A stretch of DNA of 64,000 nt, taken from positions 4,526,001 to 4,590,000 of the forward strand of contig BSBN01001687.1 in the NCBI GenBank assembly GCA_027924645.1. Direction: 5' to 3'. This document shows positions 32,850 to 45,026 of this stretch, piece by piece. Positions within the stretch are counted from its first letter, which is position 1. The number at the start of each line of letters is the position of its first letter. The notes under the pieces were generated by a model that worked only from the letters and a program-made list of their open reading frames with translations, made no database searches and had not been told where the DNA came from. The DNA comes from Cunninghamia lanceolata (Eukaryota > Streptophyta > Pinopsida > Cupressales > Cupressaceae). The translations under genes and the position numbers were made by a program.

Positions 32850-34169
32850 ATCTAGTAAGATAAGACATGCAAAGTTTTCTAATACTTAAGACACCCTAGA
32901 TGTGAGATTATTTTACACCCAAGCACTTTTTTGAGGGAAACAAGTACTAAAGGACAAACATAGTCCATAAAAAATAGAGTAGAAAGGGGAAATAGTGCTA
33001 CACAACAAGGCAAATTTGATGATTTTAAAGGTTTTGATCAGAAAGTGTGAACAAAGTGAATAAGCACCTAGTGTTGAAATACCCAATGTGTATTTTAAAA
33101 ATATGCCAATTTTAACAAAATGCTATGAATTGATGCAAAATTTTGAAATGACAAATGAATATATGCTTGAATATAAGTTTAAGATTGGAAATGAAAAATA
33201 GCTAAGATGGCTACAATGCAACAATACCAAGCTATGCTTGTTTATGCTCCTAAAATGCTCATTTTTTTTTGGTCTTTTCAATGCAAATGTGCAAATTATG
33301 TAATGCAATTAGGAAAATGATGAGGGATAGAAAATTAAGACTTTTTAATCAATCCAAGGATGTAGAAAAAATTGTCACAACACACCAATCTTGCAATGCT
33401 AGATGAAAGATTAGTCAAAATGTAGTAAAAATGCAACGATTTTTGAAACCCTAACAGTGAAATTAGAGCATGAAAATATGCAAAATGATGAATGAATGGG
33501 GTCTAATAAGATTTAATATGTAAAATAACTCGGATCAGATTTAAAAATGATGCAAACTTTCTACAATGCAAAGTGCAAGTGAAATTTTAAGGAAAAATGA
33601 ATGAATGTGTTAATTTTTGTTGAAAAACACAATGTGTGAATGCAAAATTTGAAATGTAAATGCAAAAATGCACTATGATGAAACACTAAAGAAAAAAATC
33701 AGATTTGAATGAGTCTAAAAATAAGTAATAAAATCTGAAATAAGATTTTATTTACAAACCCTAGCTTTTGGAATGATTAGGTTATATGAAAAATGCAAAA
33801 TTTCAAGCAAACCCTAGAAAATGAGAGATGCAAATCCAAGGTAAATGATCATGAAAACATGAAGTGCTGCAATTTGTCTCAGATCTTATGTAAATATTAT
33901 GAGAATTAAATATTTTGAATAATATGCAATGAAGATAGTTCAACCTATGCCTAAATGCAAGCCTAGGATGCTTGATTTTTTTTAAATTTTCAATTTTTTT
34001 GTGAAATTTTCGAATGTATGATGATGAAAATGAAATGTATAAATGCAAATATGATGTACAATACTCAACAAGGTGAAAAATTCAATAAGAGCATGGGTTC
34101 ACCAAAATTTAATGTAGAAAAAGAGGGTTTGTTGATTAGAATGATAGTTTAGTTAGATCCTTCTTTCAC
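32850..34169. other. AT-rich leader of the gypsy-like element
   Basis: No gene. Dense repeats of short atgcaaa / aaatgcaa words and A/T runs fill the stretch between the ORF and the 5' LTR. No certain primer-binding site is visible next to 34170. Confidence 0.5.
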
Positions 34170-35368
34170 TACATACATTCAAGGACATTAAACCGATATA
34201 AGTCACAACTTTTGCAAGAGGACTTAGCTATCAAGCCTAGTATCACTTGGAATTATAAGGAAATTTGGAATTTTTTGATTAATTTTGTTAAACCATAGAT
34301 CAATAATAGACAAAACCCTAGTTCTATGATAAACAAGACATAACTTTCAAACCCTGATAGATACGGACAAACTAAAAGAAGCACCGGGATCAGTGAACAT
34401 AGGAGAACCTGATTCTAGAAGTAGGGGTGTTGAAGGACAAGGGTGCCTGCACCCTTGTCCTTGGAGTGAAAATATGCCAATAGTTAAAATTGAGAAAATG
34501 TTCCAGAGAGTGCCTAGATGATGTTTCTGAACCCTGATTTATCAGGAGGCCAACTAGATGTCAAAAGAACAGGTGCCCTTGACCTTTTAGGGATATTTTC
34601 CACCTTTTTCTTCAGATCTAGAATCCTTATGGTCTGCAATGATCCTCTGCAACTCCTCTCCACAAGATCTGACACCTGTCACTTGTAAGATCACAAGAGA
34701 GGGGTTGGGGGTTGTCGTAGCTTGCCTCAGTCAAGCCCAAGAATGGCATTCAAGCCTTCCAACACCATTTTTAGATAGAGAGTGCATGTCCTTGGTGGAC
34801 AAAGGAAAAAGAAATGATAAAGTAGATAGATTGAATCACAAATAGATATCACCTTGAAGGTAAAACCCTCATGGAAGAATGAAGTTCTTTCATGCCATGA
34901 GGAGATGGATTAATGAAGCCAAATCTGCAACAAACAAACACAATAACAACACAAGTTTGCTCTCCAACATAATGAAATCCTTGAATATCCTTAGCATAAG
35001 ATCACAAGTTCACATTATCCATCTAGTTTACAAATGAAGTCCTAAACATGTTTATATATGCATTCCCGCTAACATTTCATAATTTAAATTGAAGAGGTTG
35101 GCAAAGGGAGACCTCTTAATAGTCATTTTGCTGAAACTTAAGATTTGGGCCTCGATAAAGTAGGGTAGGACAAGGGCATGTGTGCCCTTGTCTAGGCACC
35201 TATTTTAGGGCTGGATTAAGCTATAAAGTGTCCCCTAGGTTCCATTTGACATGGGTTTCAGGAGATTTTTCTCTGGGATTCATTTTAAACTTGCATGATT
35301 AAACTAAAGGGACCTAGGAGCTAAACTTAGGAGGTAAAAGTCCTAGGGGGACATTTTATGACATAACA
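34170..35368 (-). repeat. 5' LTR of the 27.6-35.4 kb element
   Basis: Matches 27594-28778 with scattered changes and small indels. It contains a near-perfect palindrome ggacaagggtgc-ct-gcacccttgtcc at 34435-34460 and another inverted repeat at 35169-35192. Confidence 0.85.
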
Positions 35369-35717
35369 GTTCCTATGTTATTAATTACAATTTGTTGTAA
35401 CTTGAGTTTCAAGCTTTCAAGTTAAGAAGCTTTTAAATTAAGAAGCTTTTGTAATAATTAAAAAGCCCCAAACATTTTCTAGAGAGTTTATTGTAAGAAG
35501 ACTTATAAGGAAAAAAGAAAGAAGCTTTTTTTAAAAGTTTTTATAGGTTTGAAGATTGAAGAAGATTTTGAAGTGCATCAAGGAATCAAAGGATTTTAGT
35601 ATTGAATGTAATCTTTCAAAAGAGATTTAATACAAGCATAAACACCTTTGGTGTGGAGTTTTTTTCCCTTAGGGGTTTCTCCATGTAAATACTTATTTTC
35701 TTCTTGCAAGTTATTAC
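35369..35717 (+). repeat. LTR-like fragment of an unassigned element
   Basis: Lies between two elements. Its right half (tttggtgtggag...cccttaggggtttctccatgtaaata) has the look of the R/U5 end of a plus-strand copia LTR. No partner LTR is visible, so this is tentative. No coding. Confidence 0.35.
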
Positions 35718-37238
35718 TAAAATGTGCTAGACAATTGAGAGGGGGGTTGAATTAGTTGTCATAAAAACTTAAACACTTCTTCACTTACACATTAATAACT
35801 TATCCACAATTATTATAATATAACAATGAATGCATGAAATTAGAAACTTAAACAGATGCAACATTATACACAAGAGACACCAGATTTTTACATGGAAAAC
35901 ACCAAGGTAGGGAAAAACCACAAAGAGGATTAGCTCTCAAAATATATTGCAATCTTTGAAAAATGATGTTTAGGCTTGGTCACTCCACGGGCCCAGAACA
36001 TACTGGCTCACTACCATGAAGTACAACTAGGTCTAGTAGGCTCACTTCCTCAACCCTAAACCTCAAAAGATTACAATAAGGATTGTTAAACCCTAACGGC
36101 GGCTCACTACCAAAACCACCATCTTCTTCATGTCTGAGATTATTACATTGAAGTACAATAGTTCCTCTCCTCTGCTTTGCCTTATCTCCTTTACCTTTTC
36201 CTTATCTTCCCAATTTTGCTCAAGGACACCTTTTCCACGACTCAATCACAAGTATTTATACACTTCATCAACCTTGGAATGATCATCAAGGTTGACATTA
36301 CAATCATCAACCATTGGAACAATCTCCAAGGTCGGCATTACAAACATTTACAAAATAGGTCATGACCCATTACAACATTATGCAAAGGAAATGAAGTAAA
36401 GATGTATACGGATTATGCCATGCCTTAGCTGGGACTCAAAAACAATCTTCCACACCACAACATGCCTCCACAATCTTCAAGGAATCTCTGCAATTACTAG
36501 AATTAACAAAGTCAGCTAAGACTAGTTACATGCTACACTATCTGGGAACAATCTTCAAACACAATCTCAATTCCTTAATTCTAACCAATGCCAAGATAGG
36601 AACATGACTAGGAGACATACACAAGCACACTATAATCATTAGGAGCAACCACATGAACCTTAACCACTTTAGCCATAGGAATTGTCTCACCGAAACACAT
36701 GAACTTCACTGTCTTCAACTGACATAAAAGAAAGATAGCTTACAGACCACCAAAACATGAACCACTGCAATTGTAGGCACTTATCATCATCCCAAACTTC
36801 CCTCTAGAACCGTAGAACAAAATACTTTATTGTGGAGGAATGTGGAGAAAAATACTTTATCCCTGTCACTAGAGAATAATCAGAGAAAGCAAATTTTACT
36901 CTGGTGAATGCAACTCTCTTAATTCTTCATATCGGAGGCTCAAACTCAGGATTTAGCATCTTCAGACATCCCTTTAAATAACTTCCAATCCACAAACCAA
37001 GATAGTCAACTAGCGAGAAATGTGAAGCAATCTACCAGATTATTCTTTAGCACACAACTCATTGTCTATACTGCACTTCACTGTAACTCACTTGTTTCTT
37101 CTCAAGGGGCAAATTTTCTCAATATCCTCAACATACAAAGCTTCTAAACAAGTAATAGAATAGGACATAGTTGACACCAATGACAACAAAGATGTGTTGA
37201 CATCAATGACAACACCAATTAGGCACATACTTGCAACA
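35718..37238 (-). repeat. 3' LTR of the 35.7-43.2 kb copia element
   Basis: Aligns with 41693-43234 throughout (shared taaacacttcttcacttacacatta, ggctcactgcc-type stretches, and acttgcaaca end). Its expected TG start appears as TA. No coding inside. Confidence 0.87.
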
Positions 37239-37250
37239 ATTTCCCCCTTT
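37239..37250 (-). other. Polypurine tract of the 35.7-43.2 kb copia element
   Basis: The minus strand reads AAAGGGGGAAAT directly before the LTR start TGTTGCAAG. Confidence 0.8.
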
Positions 37251-37574
37251 GTCATTGATGGCAACATATGATGTGAAAAACTGCAACAACCATCAAGACA
37301 AGATTCTCCTCCTATCGTTTTACACATCTGTACTCTTTCTTTTTGACCAAGATTCTCCCCTTATCTTTTTACACATTTGCACTCTTTCTTTTTGAGTTTT
37401 TCACATGACTTCTCTCCCCTTTTGACATCAATGGCAAAGGGCACATACTTGCACTCTTCTGCTATGATTCAATTTCTCTTCTAAACTCACTGACTACTCC
37501 CCCTAAGAAGTATCCCTAAAAGCATCAATATGGATCTAAAGAAGCACCACTGGACTGATGCACTCTTGTGCATC

Positions 37575-39010
37575 TTAGTTTCGAGAAGGAGGGGTAATAA
37601 CCCCTAACTTTTCTCTGAGATACTCAAAAGTATCCTTAGGCAGAGGTTTGGTGAAAATGTTTGCAATTTGGTCTTTTGTAGATACATATTCCAACTTGAC
37701 TTCATTCTCTATCACTTTTTCCCTTAGAAAGTGATATCTTATGGATATGTGCTTTGTCCTTGAATGCATTACTAGATTCTTTGATATGTTTATGGAACTT
37801 GTATTGTCACAAAAGATTACAATTGGATCTTCATACATAACTCTGATGTCCTTTAAAGTCTGCTTCATCCATAATACTTGAATGCAACTACATGTTGCTG
37901 CAATGTATTATGCTTCTACAATAGATAGGAATATTGAATCCTGTTTCTTGCTCGACCAAGATACCAACCTTTTTTCCAAAAAGAATGAACCTCCACTTAT
38001 ACTTTTCTTGTCATCCACATCTCTGGTCCAATCTGCATCAATGTATGCATTGAGAGTGAAATCATTGTCTTTTGGATAGCACAAACCATAATCTATTGTG
38101 TCTTTCAAATATCTCATAATTCTCTTGATTGCCATCATATGTGACTCCTTGGGCTTTGCTTGAAATCTTGCCACAAGAGAAATTGCATGCATTATGTCAG
38201 GTCTAGTTTGGGTCAGATAAAGTAATCCTCCAATCATAGATTTGTACCTTTTCTGATCTACCATAGGTGAATCATAATTTTTGGTCAACTTACAACCGGT
38301 TATCATGGGAGTATTTACTGGTTTAGAGTCTTCCATCCCAAACTTCTTTAGAAACTCTTTCACATACTTAGACTGAGAAATGAAGATGCCTTTATTTGAT
38401 TGATTTATTTGTAGACCCAAAAGAAATTCATCTCACCAAACATGGAAATTTCAAATTCACTTTGCATTTCTTCGAAAAAAACTGTCCACATACCTTCATT
38501 GCCTCCAAAGATAATGTCATCAACAAAGACTACTACAATTAGGATATGTTCATCATTGATCTTGAAGTAGATTGATGTTTGTAGTACCTTTACTGAACCC
38601 TATCTGTATTAGATACTTGTCCAACCATGCATACCATGCCCTAGGGGCTTATTTTAATTCATACAAAGCCTTCTTCAATTTGCATACTCTGTCACCTTGA
38701 TCTGATGACTGGAATCCTTTCAGTTGTTCAATATAGACTTATTCTTCCAACTATCCATTCAAGAATGCAGACTTTACATCCATCTGATATACTTTAAAAT
38801 ATTTGTAGGCTGCAAATGCCAAAAACATTCTTATAGCTTCAATCCTTGCCACTGGTGCAAATGTTTCCTCAAAATCTATTCCTTCAACTTGAGAGTATCC
38901 TTTGCATATGAACCTTTATTTGTTTCTTACTACTACACCATTCTCATTCATCTTGTTTCTGAAAACCCACTTGATACCAATTACATTTTTGTATGTTGGT
39001 CTAGGAAAAA
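37575..39010 (-). pseudogene. Reverse transcriptase and RNase H of the 35.7-43.2 kb copia element
   Basis: From about 39010 the frames read [77 protein letters not shown] and VVFVDDIIFGGN; the last holds the catalytic Asp pair (near 38520). After frameshifts the frame 38420-37908 gives QLYLTQTRPDI-type sequence (GGLLYLTQTRPDIMHA) and the RNase H stretch AYIDADWTRDVDDKKSISG. The frame 37868-37575 gives FCDNTSSINISKN, KHISIRYHFLREKV and IFTKPLPKDTF. This is the complete copia RT-RNase H order. Stops at former Gln and Trp codons are frequent. Confidence 0.9.
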
Positions 39011-39599
39011 GATCTTAGGTCTGATTCTTCTCTATCTGCATCAGTTCTTCTTTCATAGCTTTTACCCAATTCTCATCATTGCAAGCTTCATTCATAGTCT
39101 TAGGTTCAATCTTGGAAATCAAGCAGAAATTTACTTGTTCTTCTATAGCTCTTCTTCTGGTCAGGATTCCTTTACTTTTATCTCCTATGATTTGATCTTA
39201 AGAATGATTAAGTTTTACGTACCTTGGTGTCTTGGAAGCACTTTCTGGAGCTTGATTCTCTTCATCTGAGATGTCTTCATGTTGCACCACTTCTGAAACA
39301 TCTGGTTTATCTGATTCATATCCACTTGAATCTGGAGACTTTTCCTTACTTTCATCAACTTTGACATTTACACTCTCAATGATCTTATTTAGCCTCTTAT
39401 ATAACACCGGTAGGCCTTGTTCTTGGTTGAGTAACCAAGGAAGATTCCTTCATCACACCTAGCATCAAACTTGCCTAGATCTTCTTCTCTTTTGATATAA
39501 CATTTGCTACCAAAAACTGTGAGATATTTCATAGTAGGAATTTTACCATACCACAATCCATTTAAGGGGTCTTAGAAGTGTTACCTTTGACTTGGACTC

Positions 39600-40610
39600 T
39601 ATTTAGGGTATATACCATAGTGTGAATTGCCTCTCTCCAATATACTTCTAGAAGATTAGCTTCCTTGATCATGGTTCTAGCAGCTTCTTGAACTATTATG
39701 TTCTTTCTTTCAACAACTCCATTTTGTTGTGGTGTTCTAGGTGCAGATAATCATCTCTTTATCCCATGTTCTTCATAAAAGAAATTGAATTCATTTGACG
39801 TGAACTCTCCTCCTCTATAAGACCTTAAACATTTGATCTTCAAATCCATCTCATTTTCAACCATTGCCTTAAAAGCCTTGAACTTATCCAGAGCTTTTGA
39901 TTTTTCTTTCAAAAAGGTAACCCAAGTCATTCTAGAATAATCATCAATAAGAAACATGAAATACCTATCTCCTTGCAAACTTATTACTCTGGTAGGTTGA
40001 CACAAGTTTGTATGCACTAGTTCCATTAATCCATCAGCTGATTAGTCCTTTCTTTTGAAACTTGTTCTTGTTTGTTTCCCAAATTGACACTCCTTGCAAA
40101 TAAGATTAGCAGGCTCCACAAGCTTGGGCAAATCTCTAACAGCTTGTGTAGTACTTATCTTCATAATGTTGTCAAAATTGATGTGACACAACCTTCTATG
40201 CCATAGCCAACTTTCATCAATTTGAACCATCAAATAATAATTATCAGTTCCTTTCAAGTGATAGATCATTACCTCTAGTCTTCTTACCAGTTGCAATGAT
40301 TGTTCTGAAGCTTTCCTTGATCTTGCATCCATTGTCCTTGAATCTTAGGTCATAAACTTTGTCATACATCTGATCCACACTCAAAAGATTGTGATTTAAT
40401 CCTTTCACATACAAGACATCTTCAGTATTATTCTTGCCATCAAAAGAAATAGATCATTTTCCACAAATCTTACTAGTTGTATCATCTCCAAACCTAACCA
40501 GTCCACCATCATATCTTTCCAAACTCACAAACTTACTTTTGTCACCAGTCATGTGGTGAGAGCAGCCACTATCAATAACCCATTCGTCTTTGTCTTCAAC
40601 AACCTAAGCA
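39600..40610 (-). pseudogene. Protease and integrase of the 35.7-43.2 kb copia element
   Basis: WVIDSGCSHHMTGDKSKF near 40580-40530 holds the protease catalytic Asp. The zinc-binding pre-integrase region follows as LWHRRLCHINFDNIMKI and CKECQFGKQTRTSF (40220-40050). The integrase core appears as FLIDDYSRMTWVTFLKEKS, RSYRGGEFTSNEF and PQQNGVVERKN (39960-39710), with the Asp and Glu of the catalytic triad. In place of the usual D in RTDNGGEF the copy has RSYRGGEF, so one catalytic Asp is lost. Stops and shifts interrupt it. It would have processed the polyprotein and inserted the cDNA. Confidence 0.88.
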
Positions 40611-40834
40611 GCCAAAGCACTTTCGACTAGTTTTTCTTTCTTCACACAACTAGCAGGATTAGTAGACATAGGTTCTTTAATAACAATAAACAATCATTCA
40701 TTATCAGAAGTACTAGCATTATCTGGTTCACCATTATCTGATACTCCTTTATCATCATCAATATCTTCAACATAATAACATTTCTTTTGGATCCTATGCA
40801 TGTTCTCATATCTTTTCCTATTTCTTTCAATTCT

Positions 40835-41630
40835 TTAAGGACATCTAGAAGCAAAGTGGCCTACTTTACCGTAGGAAAAACATTTGAAAGGTAATTTACC
40901 TTTAAACTTACCGGATCCTCTTTGTAGTCTATCCACAAAGTTGGCTTCAATTTCATCAAACTCATCATCTGATTCTACCTTGTACTTTTCTAATCTAGAG
41001 GTTTTCCTAAAAGTACTGGCTTTGAAGGCAGTCTCTACTTTTGGTAGGGCATCACCAAACTCTCTCATTTCAAAGGTAGTAAGCTTACCAAGCAACTGAT
41101 CTCTATCAATATCTTTTACTTGCATAAATTCTTCAATTGCAGTTACCTTGTGACTGTGATCTGAGAATTTTTATTACAACTTCCTCATCATTGAGAGTTC
41201 CCCCCATACCTTTTATTCTGGTGACAAGTTCATCAACTCTTTGCATAAAGGTTATTATGTTTTCATCTTCATTCATCTTCAAACTTTCATATTTCACCTT
41301 CAGGATTTGTAGCTTGGCCTCTTTCATAGAATCATCTCCCTCATATAGATTTTTCAGCTTTTCTCATACCTAATTTGCAGTTTCAAGATCCACCACTTTT
41401 GTCAGTACTGTGTCATTCAATGAACTTAACAGAGCATCTTTTTCTTTAACATCCACTTCATATTCCTTGATTTTGTCTTCAGTCATAAAACCATTTTGAG
41501 GCAAGGTGTATTTTATTTCTGTAGCTTTCCATACTTTGTAACCAAGACAAAGAAGATGACTTTTCATTTGTGCCTTCCAAAGAGCATAGTTTGTCCCATC
41601 AAAATGTGGCACTTCCTTCTTATAAGACAT
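40835..41630 (-). pseudogene. gag of the 35.7-43.2 kb copia element
   Basis: Starts at Met 41630 with PHFDGTNYALWKAQMKSHL, the opening of copia gag (UBN2 type). It continues in a second frame with KVKYESLKMNEDENIITFMQ (41327-41133) and in a third with KCFSYGKVGHFASRC (41125-40835), a zinc knuckle in which the second Cys is Tyr. Frameshifts near 41370 and 41130 break it. Gag packages element RNA. Confidence 0.87.
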
Positions 41631-41675
41631 TTTTGGATCTTCCTCAAGCTGTTATAATTTCTTTAGAGGAACCTT

Positions 41676-41687
41676 GCTCTAATACAA
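41676..41687 (-). other. Degenerate primer-binding site (initiator Met tRNA)
   Basis: The minus strand reads TTGTATTAGAGC, against TGGTATCAGAGC for the usual copia site, just inside the 5' LTR. The differences are mostly transitions. Confidence 0.65.
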
Positions 41688-41692
41688 ATTTT

Positions 41693-43234
41693 TGAAATGC
41701 GTTGGACAACTTAGAGGAGGGGAGAATCAATTGTCACAAAAACTTAAACACTTCTTCACTTACACATTAATCACTTATCCACAATTATTATGATATAACA
41801 ATGAATGCATGAAATTAGAAACTTAAACACAGAGGCAACATTATACAAAAGAGACACCAGATTTTTACATGGAAAACCCCAAGGTGAGAAAAAACCACAG
41901 AGAGGATTATCTCTCAAAATATATTGCAATCTTTGAAAAATGATGTTTAGGCTTGGTCACTCCACGGGTCCAGAACATACTGGCTCACTGCCATGAAGTA
42001 CAACTAGGTCTAGCAGGCTCACTGCCTCAACCCCAAACCTAGAAAGATTACAATAAGGGTTGTTAAACCCTGAGGGCTATTAAACCCTACTGGTGGCTCA
42101 CTGCTAAAATCACCATCTTCTTCATGTCTGAGATCTTATTACATTGAAGTACAATAGTTCCTCTCCTCTGCTCTGCCTTATCTCCTCGCCCTTTTCCTTA
42201 TGTTCCCATTTTCTCTCAAAGACACATTTTCCATGACTCTATCACAAGTATTTATACACTTCATCAACCTTGGAATGATCATCAAGGACAGCATTAAAAT
42301 CATCAATCATTGGAACAATCTCCAAGGTTGGCATTACAAACATTTACAAAATAGGTCCTAACCCATTACAACGTTATGCAAAGGAAATGAAGTAAAGATG
42401 CATGCAGATCACACCATGCCTTAGTTGGGACTCAAACATAATCTTCCACACCACAACATGCTTCCACAATCTTCAAGGAATCTCTGCAATTATTGGAATT
42501 AACCAAGTCGGCTAAGACTAGTTACACGCTACATTATCTGGGAACAATCTTCAAATATGATCTCAATTCCTTAACGTGGACCAATGTCAAGAAAGGAACA
42601 TGATTAGGAGACATCCACAAGCACGTTATAATCATCAGGAACAACCACATGTAGATTCACCACTTTAGCCATAGGAATCTTCTCACCGGAACACAGGAAC
42701 TTCACTATCTTCAACTGACATAAAAGAAAGATAGCTTGCGGACCACCAAAACATGAACCATTGCAATTCTAGGCACTTATCATCATCCTAGACTTCCCTC
42801 TAGAACTGTAGAGCAAAATACTTTATTATGGAGGAATGCGGACCAAAATACTTTCTCCTTGTCACCAGAGAATAATCAAAGGAAGAAGGTTTTACTCTGG
42901 TGAATACAACTCTCTTAATTCTTCATACCAGAGGCTCAAACTCAAGATTTAGCATCTTTAGACATTCCTTTAAATAACTTCCAATCTGCAGACCAAGATA
43001 TTCAACCAATGAGAAATGCAGAGCAATCTACTGGACTGTTCTTTAGCATACAACTCACTGTCTATACTGCACTTCACTGTAACTCACTTGTTTCTTCTGG
43101 AGGGGCCAATTTTCTCAATATCCTCAACATACAAAGCTTCTAAACAAGTAATAGAATATGACATAGTTGACACCAATGACAACAAAGATATGTTTACATC
43201 AATGACAACATCGATTAGGCACGTACTTGCAATA
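41693..43234 (-). repeat. 5' LTR of the 35.7-43.2 kb copia element
   Basis: Partner of 35718-37238. Begins TGAAATGCGTTGGACAAC and ends acttgcaata, where CA is expected. Confidence 0.87.
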
Positions 43235-43501
43235 ATTTTCTTCTACTACATTGATTAAATTGGAGAAATACTATAACATGTAAATTGAAATTAATTTTTA
43301 CATTTACACATGCTATTAATTTCAGATTTGAAAACATTTTAAAGTTACATAGCTGCAACATTACCTTGCTCTCTCTCCCGTTTTCCAATAGAGAGCACTC
43401 AATGAATGCAATGTCTCCACCTCAACACTCTTCTTCAAAGTTGAAGAGAGTGACACATGTGTTGGCCTCATCAAGGGTCTAGGTACATGGTTTTGGTCTT
43501 G
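43235..43501. other. Host sequence between two elements
   Basis: Old host DNA. On the minus strand a reading LFNFEEEC...IAFIECSLLENGRESK is followed by GTAATG, which could be an exon end with a splice donor. It may belong to the split host gene described at 43502-43666. Confidence 0.3.
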
Positions 43502-43666
43502 CTATGCCCCCTCTCTATCTTGGGTGGAGACACCACCTCTACCTTGGAACACTCGAATGTCAAAATAATTAGGAATCTTCTTGAGGACAAACTCACAATA
43601 GAGTTTACTTAAGAAATATTGTGGCACCTCATTGTTTTTGCATGGACTTTCGTCAAACACCATGTA
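43502..43666 (-). pseudogene. Unidentified host ORF, downstream part (split by a retrotransposon)
   Basis: Fifty-five codons in frame with 57790-57449 once the 43672-57448 element and one copy of its target site are discounted. It contains YMVFDESPCKNNEVPQYFL, KKIPNYFDIRVF and QGRGGVSTQDREG and ends in TAG. I do not recognise the family. Coding is supported by the frame continuing exactly across the insertion, since the break falls on a codon boundary. Confidence 0.5.
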
Positions 43667-43671
43667 CCATT

Positions 43672-44767
43672 TGTTGGAAACAATGCAGATAACTAAGAGG
43701 GGGGTGAATCAGTTATCTTAAATTTCTTAAGTTTCTTTTCTTCTTTAACAATAGTGCAGTATCAAAACATATAAGCATAAATGAACATGAGAGTAGAAAT
43801 GAAATCAACACACATAACACAAGGATTTTTACGTGGAAAACCCTATTAAGGGAAAATCCATGGGGTGACTAACCCAAGATTGTATTCTCTGTTAAAAGAA
43901 TAGAAGTATAAAATGGCACTTGCCAATTAGGGCTCACTGCTCGAGCACACTTCTCACAAGAGGCTCACTGCCTACAAGGTATATAGAAAGTAACTAGGTA
44001 TTTGAACTGATCAGGGGAATCCACATATGCTGAGGTTCAGTTCTGGTTAGGCTCAATATACTGATTTGCTGCACTTCATTCTTCCTCTGCTTAGTGTTGT
44101 TCTTCTGTCACATACCAGATTTGTATAGCTGCTTCCACACTACTCTTTTCTTTTCTTTACACAGTTTATCACACCACACACACCTTCACATCGAAATCCA
44201 TCTAGTATATATATTGGCACCAAGGATTTCAATATCTTTCTAGTCAACATCCGGAATACTCAAGATTTTCCCAAACTTTGGTCTATCGGCTGAATCCTTG
44301 CTTACTAAGTGATGCATATCAAAGAGATAGTTATAGGAGTCATCAATCATGTCAGCCAACCATGAATGATCCCTCAAGAAACTTGATCACTATAAATTTC
44401 TCATCCGGATTAAGGTTTAATGCTCTACCGGTCAGTTCTTCCTCAGTCTACTCTGCCAAACAGGAACCCAACACTTAGGTGCTCATATCTTTTCACTCTT
44501 TCATCACTGGAGGCTCAATCTCTGGATTGTAGTAGTCATGGTACTCCTCTTGACTTCCCCAAGTCTGCACTTTGCTGAGATACTTCCTCTGAGAGATCCG
44601 GACCTAATTGTCAGACCTTGCTGCATGCTCTGTTCTTGCTCACCGGACCAAAACACTCTTCAGTTTGACTTCCGATAAAGACCTATTATGTGCTATGGAT
44701 GTGTGGGATAAACTTTGTTGCCATCAATGACAACAATGATGAAGCCACATAGTGTCTCTTGCCAATA
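43672..44767 (-). repeat. 3' LTR of the non-autonomous element
   Basis: Pairs with 56365-57448. On the minus strand it starts TATTGGCAAGAGACAC, with A in place of G in the canonical TG. No coding inside. Confidence 0.9.
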
Positions 44768-44780
44768 ATCTCCCCCCTTG
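44768..44780 (-). other. Polypurine tract of the non-autonomous element
   Basis: The minus strand reads CAAGGGGGGAGAT directly before the 3' LTR. Confidence 0.8.
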
Positions 44781-45026
44781 GCATTGATGGCAACACTTAG
44801 TGAAAAATGACTAAGTGTCATAGCACACTCCCCCTTGGCTGATGCTCTATCTTATATACACTTTTTACCGGAGCTCCCCCTTAGCTAGATTCCACATTTT
44901 TCACTGCTCCTCACTCCCCCTTTGACATCAATGGCAAAGGGTGAAATCCTTACACCAAAATTTGCAAAAAGTAACCTATACATAGCCACATAAGTATATA
45001 TATACAAGTTATACTTATATATACTT

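Larger units (their letters stand above)
27594..35368 (-). mobile_element. Degenerate gypsy-like LTR element without recognisable polymerase
   Basis: Two direct repeats of about 1.2 kb (27594-28778 and 34170-35368) flank 5.4 kb. A polypurine tract sits next to the left LTR on the minus strand, so the element reads leftward. Protease-like sequence is present, with a possible gag-like frame upstream, but I see no reverse transcriptase, RNase H or integrase. It is probably a non-autonomous or internally deleted element. No clean target-site duplication is visible: the left flank is AACAAC and the right flank is GTTCC. Confidence 0.8.
35718..43234 (-). mobile_element. 7.5-kb Ty1/copia retrotransposon, minus orientation
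   Basis: LTRs of about 1.5 kb (35718-37238 and 41693-43234) flank gag, protease, integrase, reverse transcriptase and RNase H in copia order on the minus strand. A polypurine tract and a degenerate initiator-Met primer site are in place. Many stops and several frameshifts show it is inactive. The flanks ATTAC and ATTTT match only partly, so the target-site duplication is uncertain. Confidence 0.9.

Noticed and set aside
38724..39269. 181-codon plus-strand ORF
   Set aside because: It is the antisense shadow of the copia reverse transcriptase, rich in Phe/Ile/Tyr/Ser as such shadows are.
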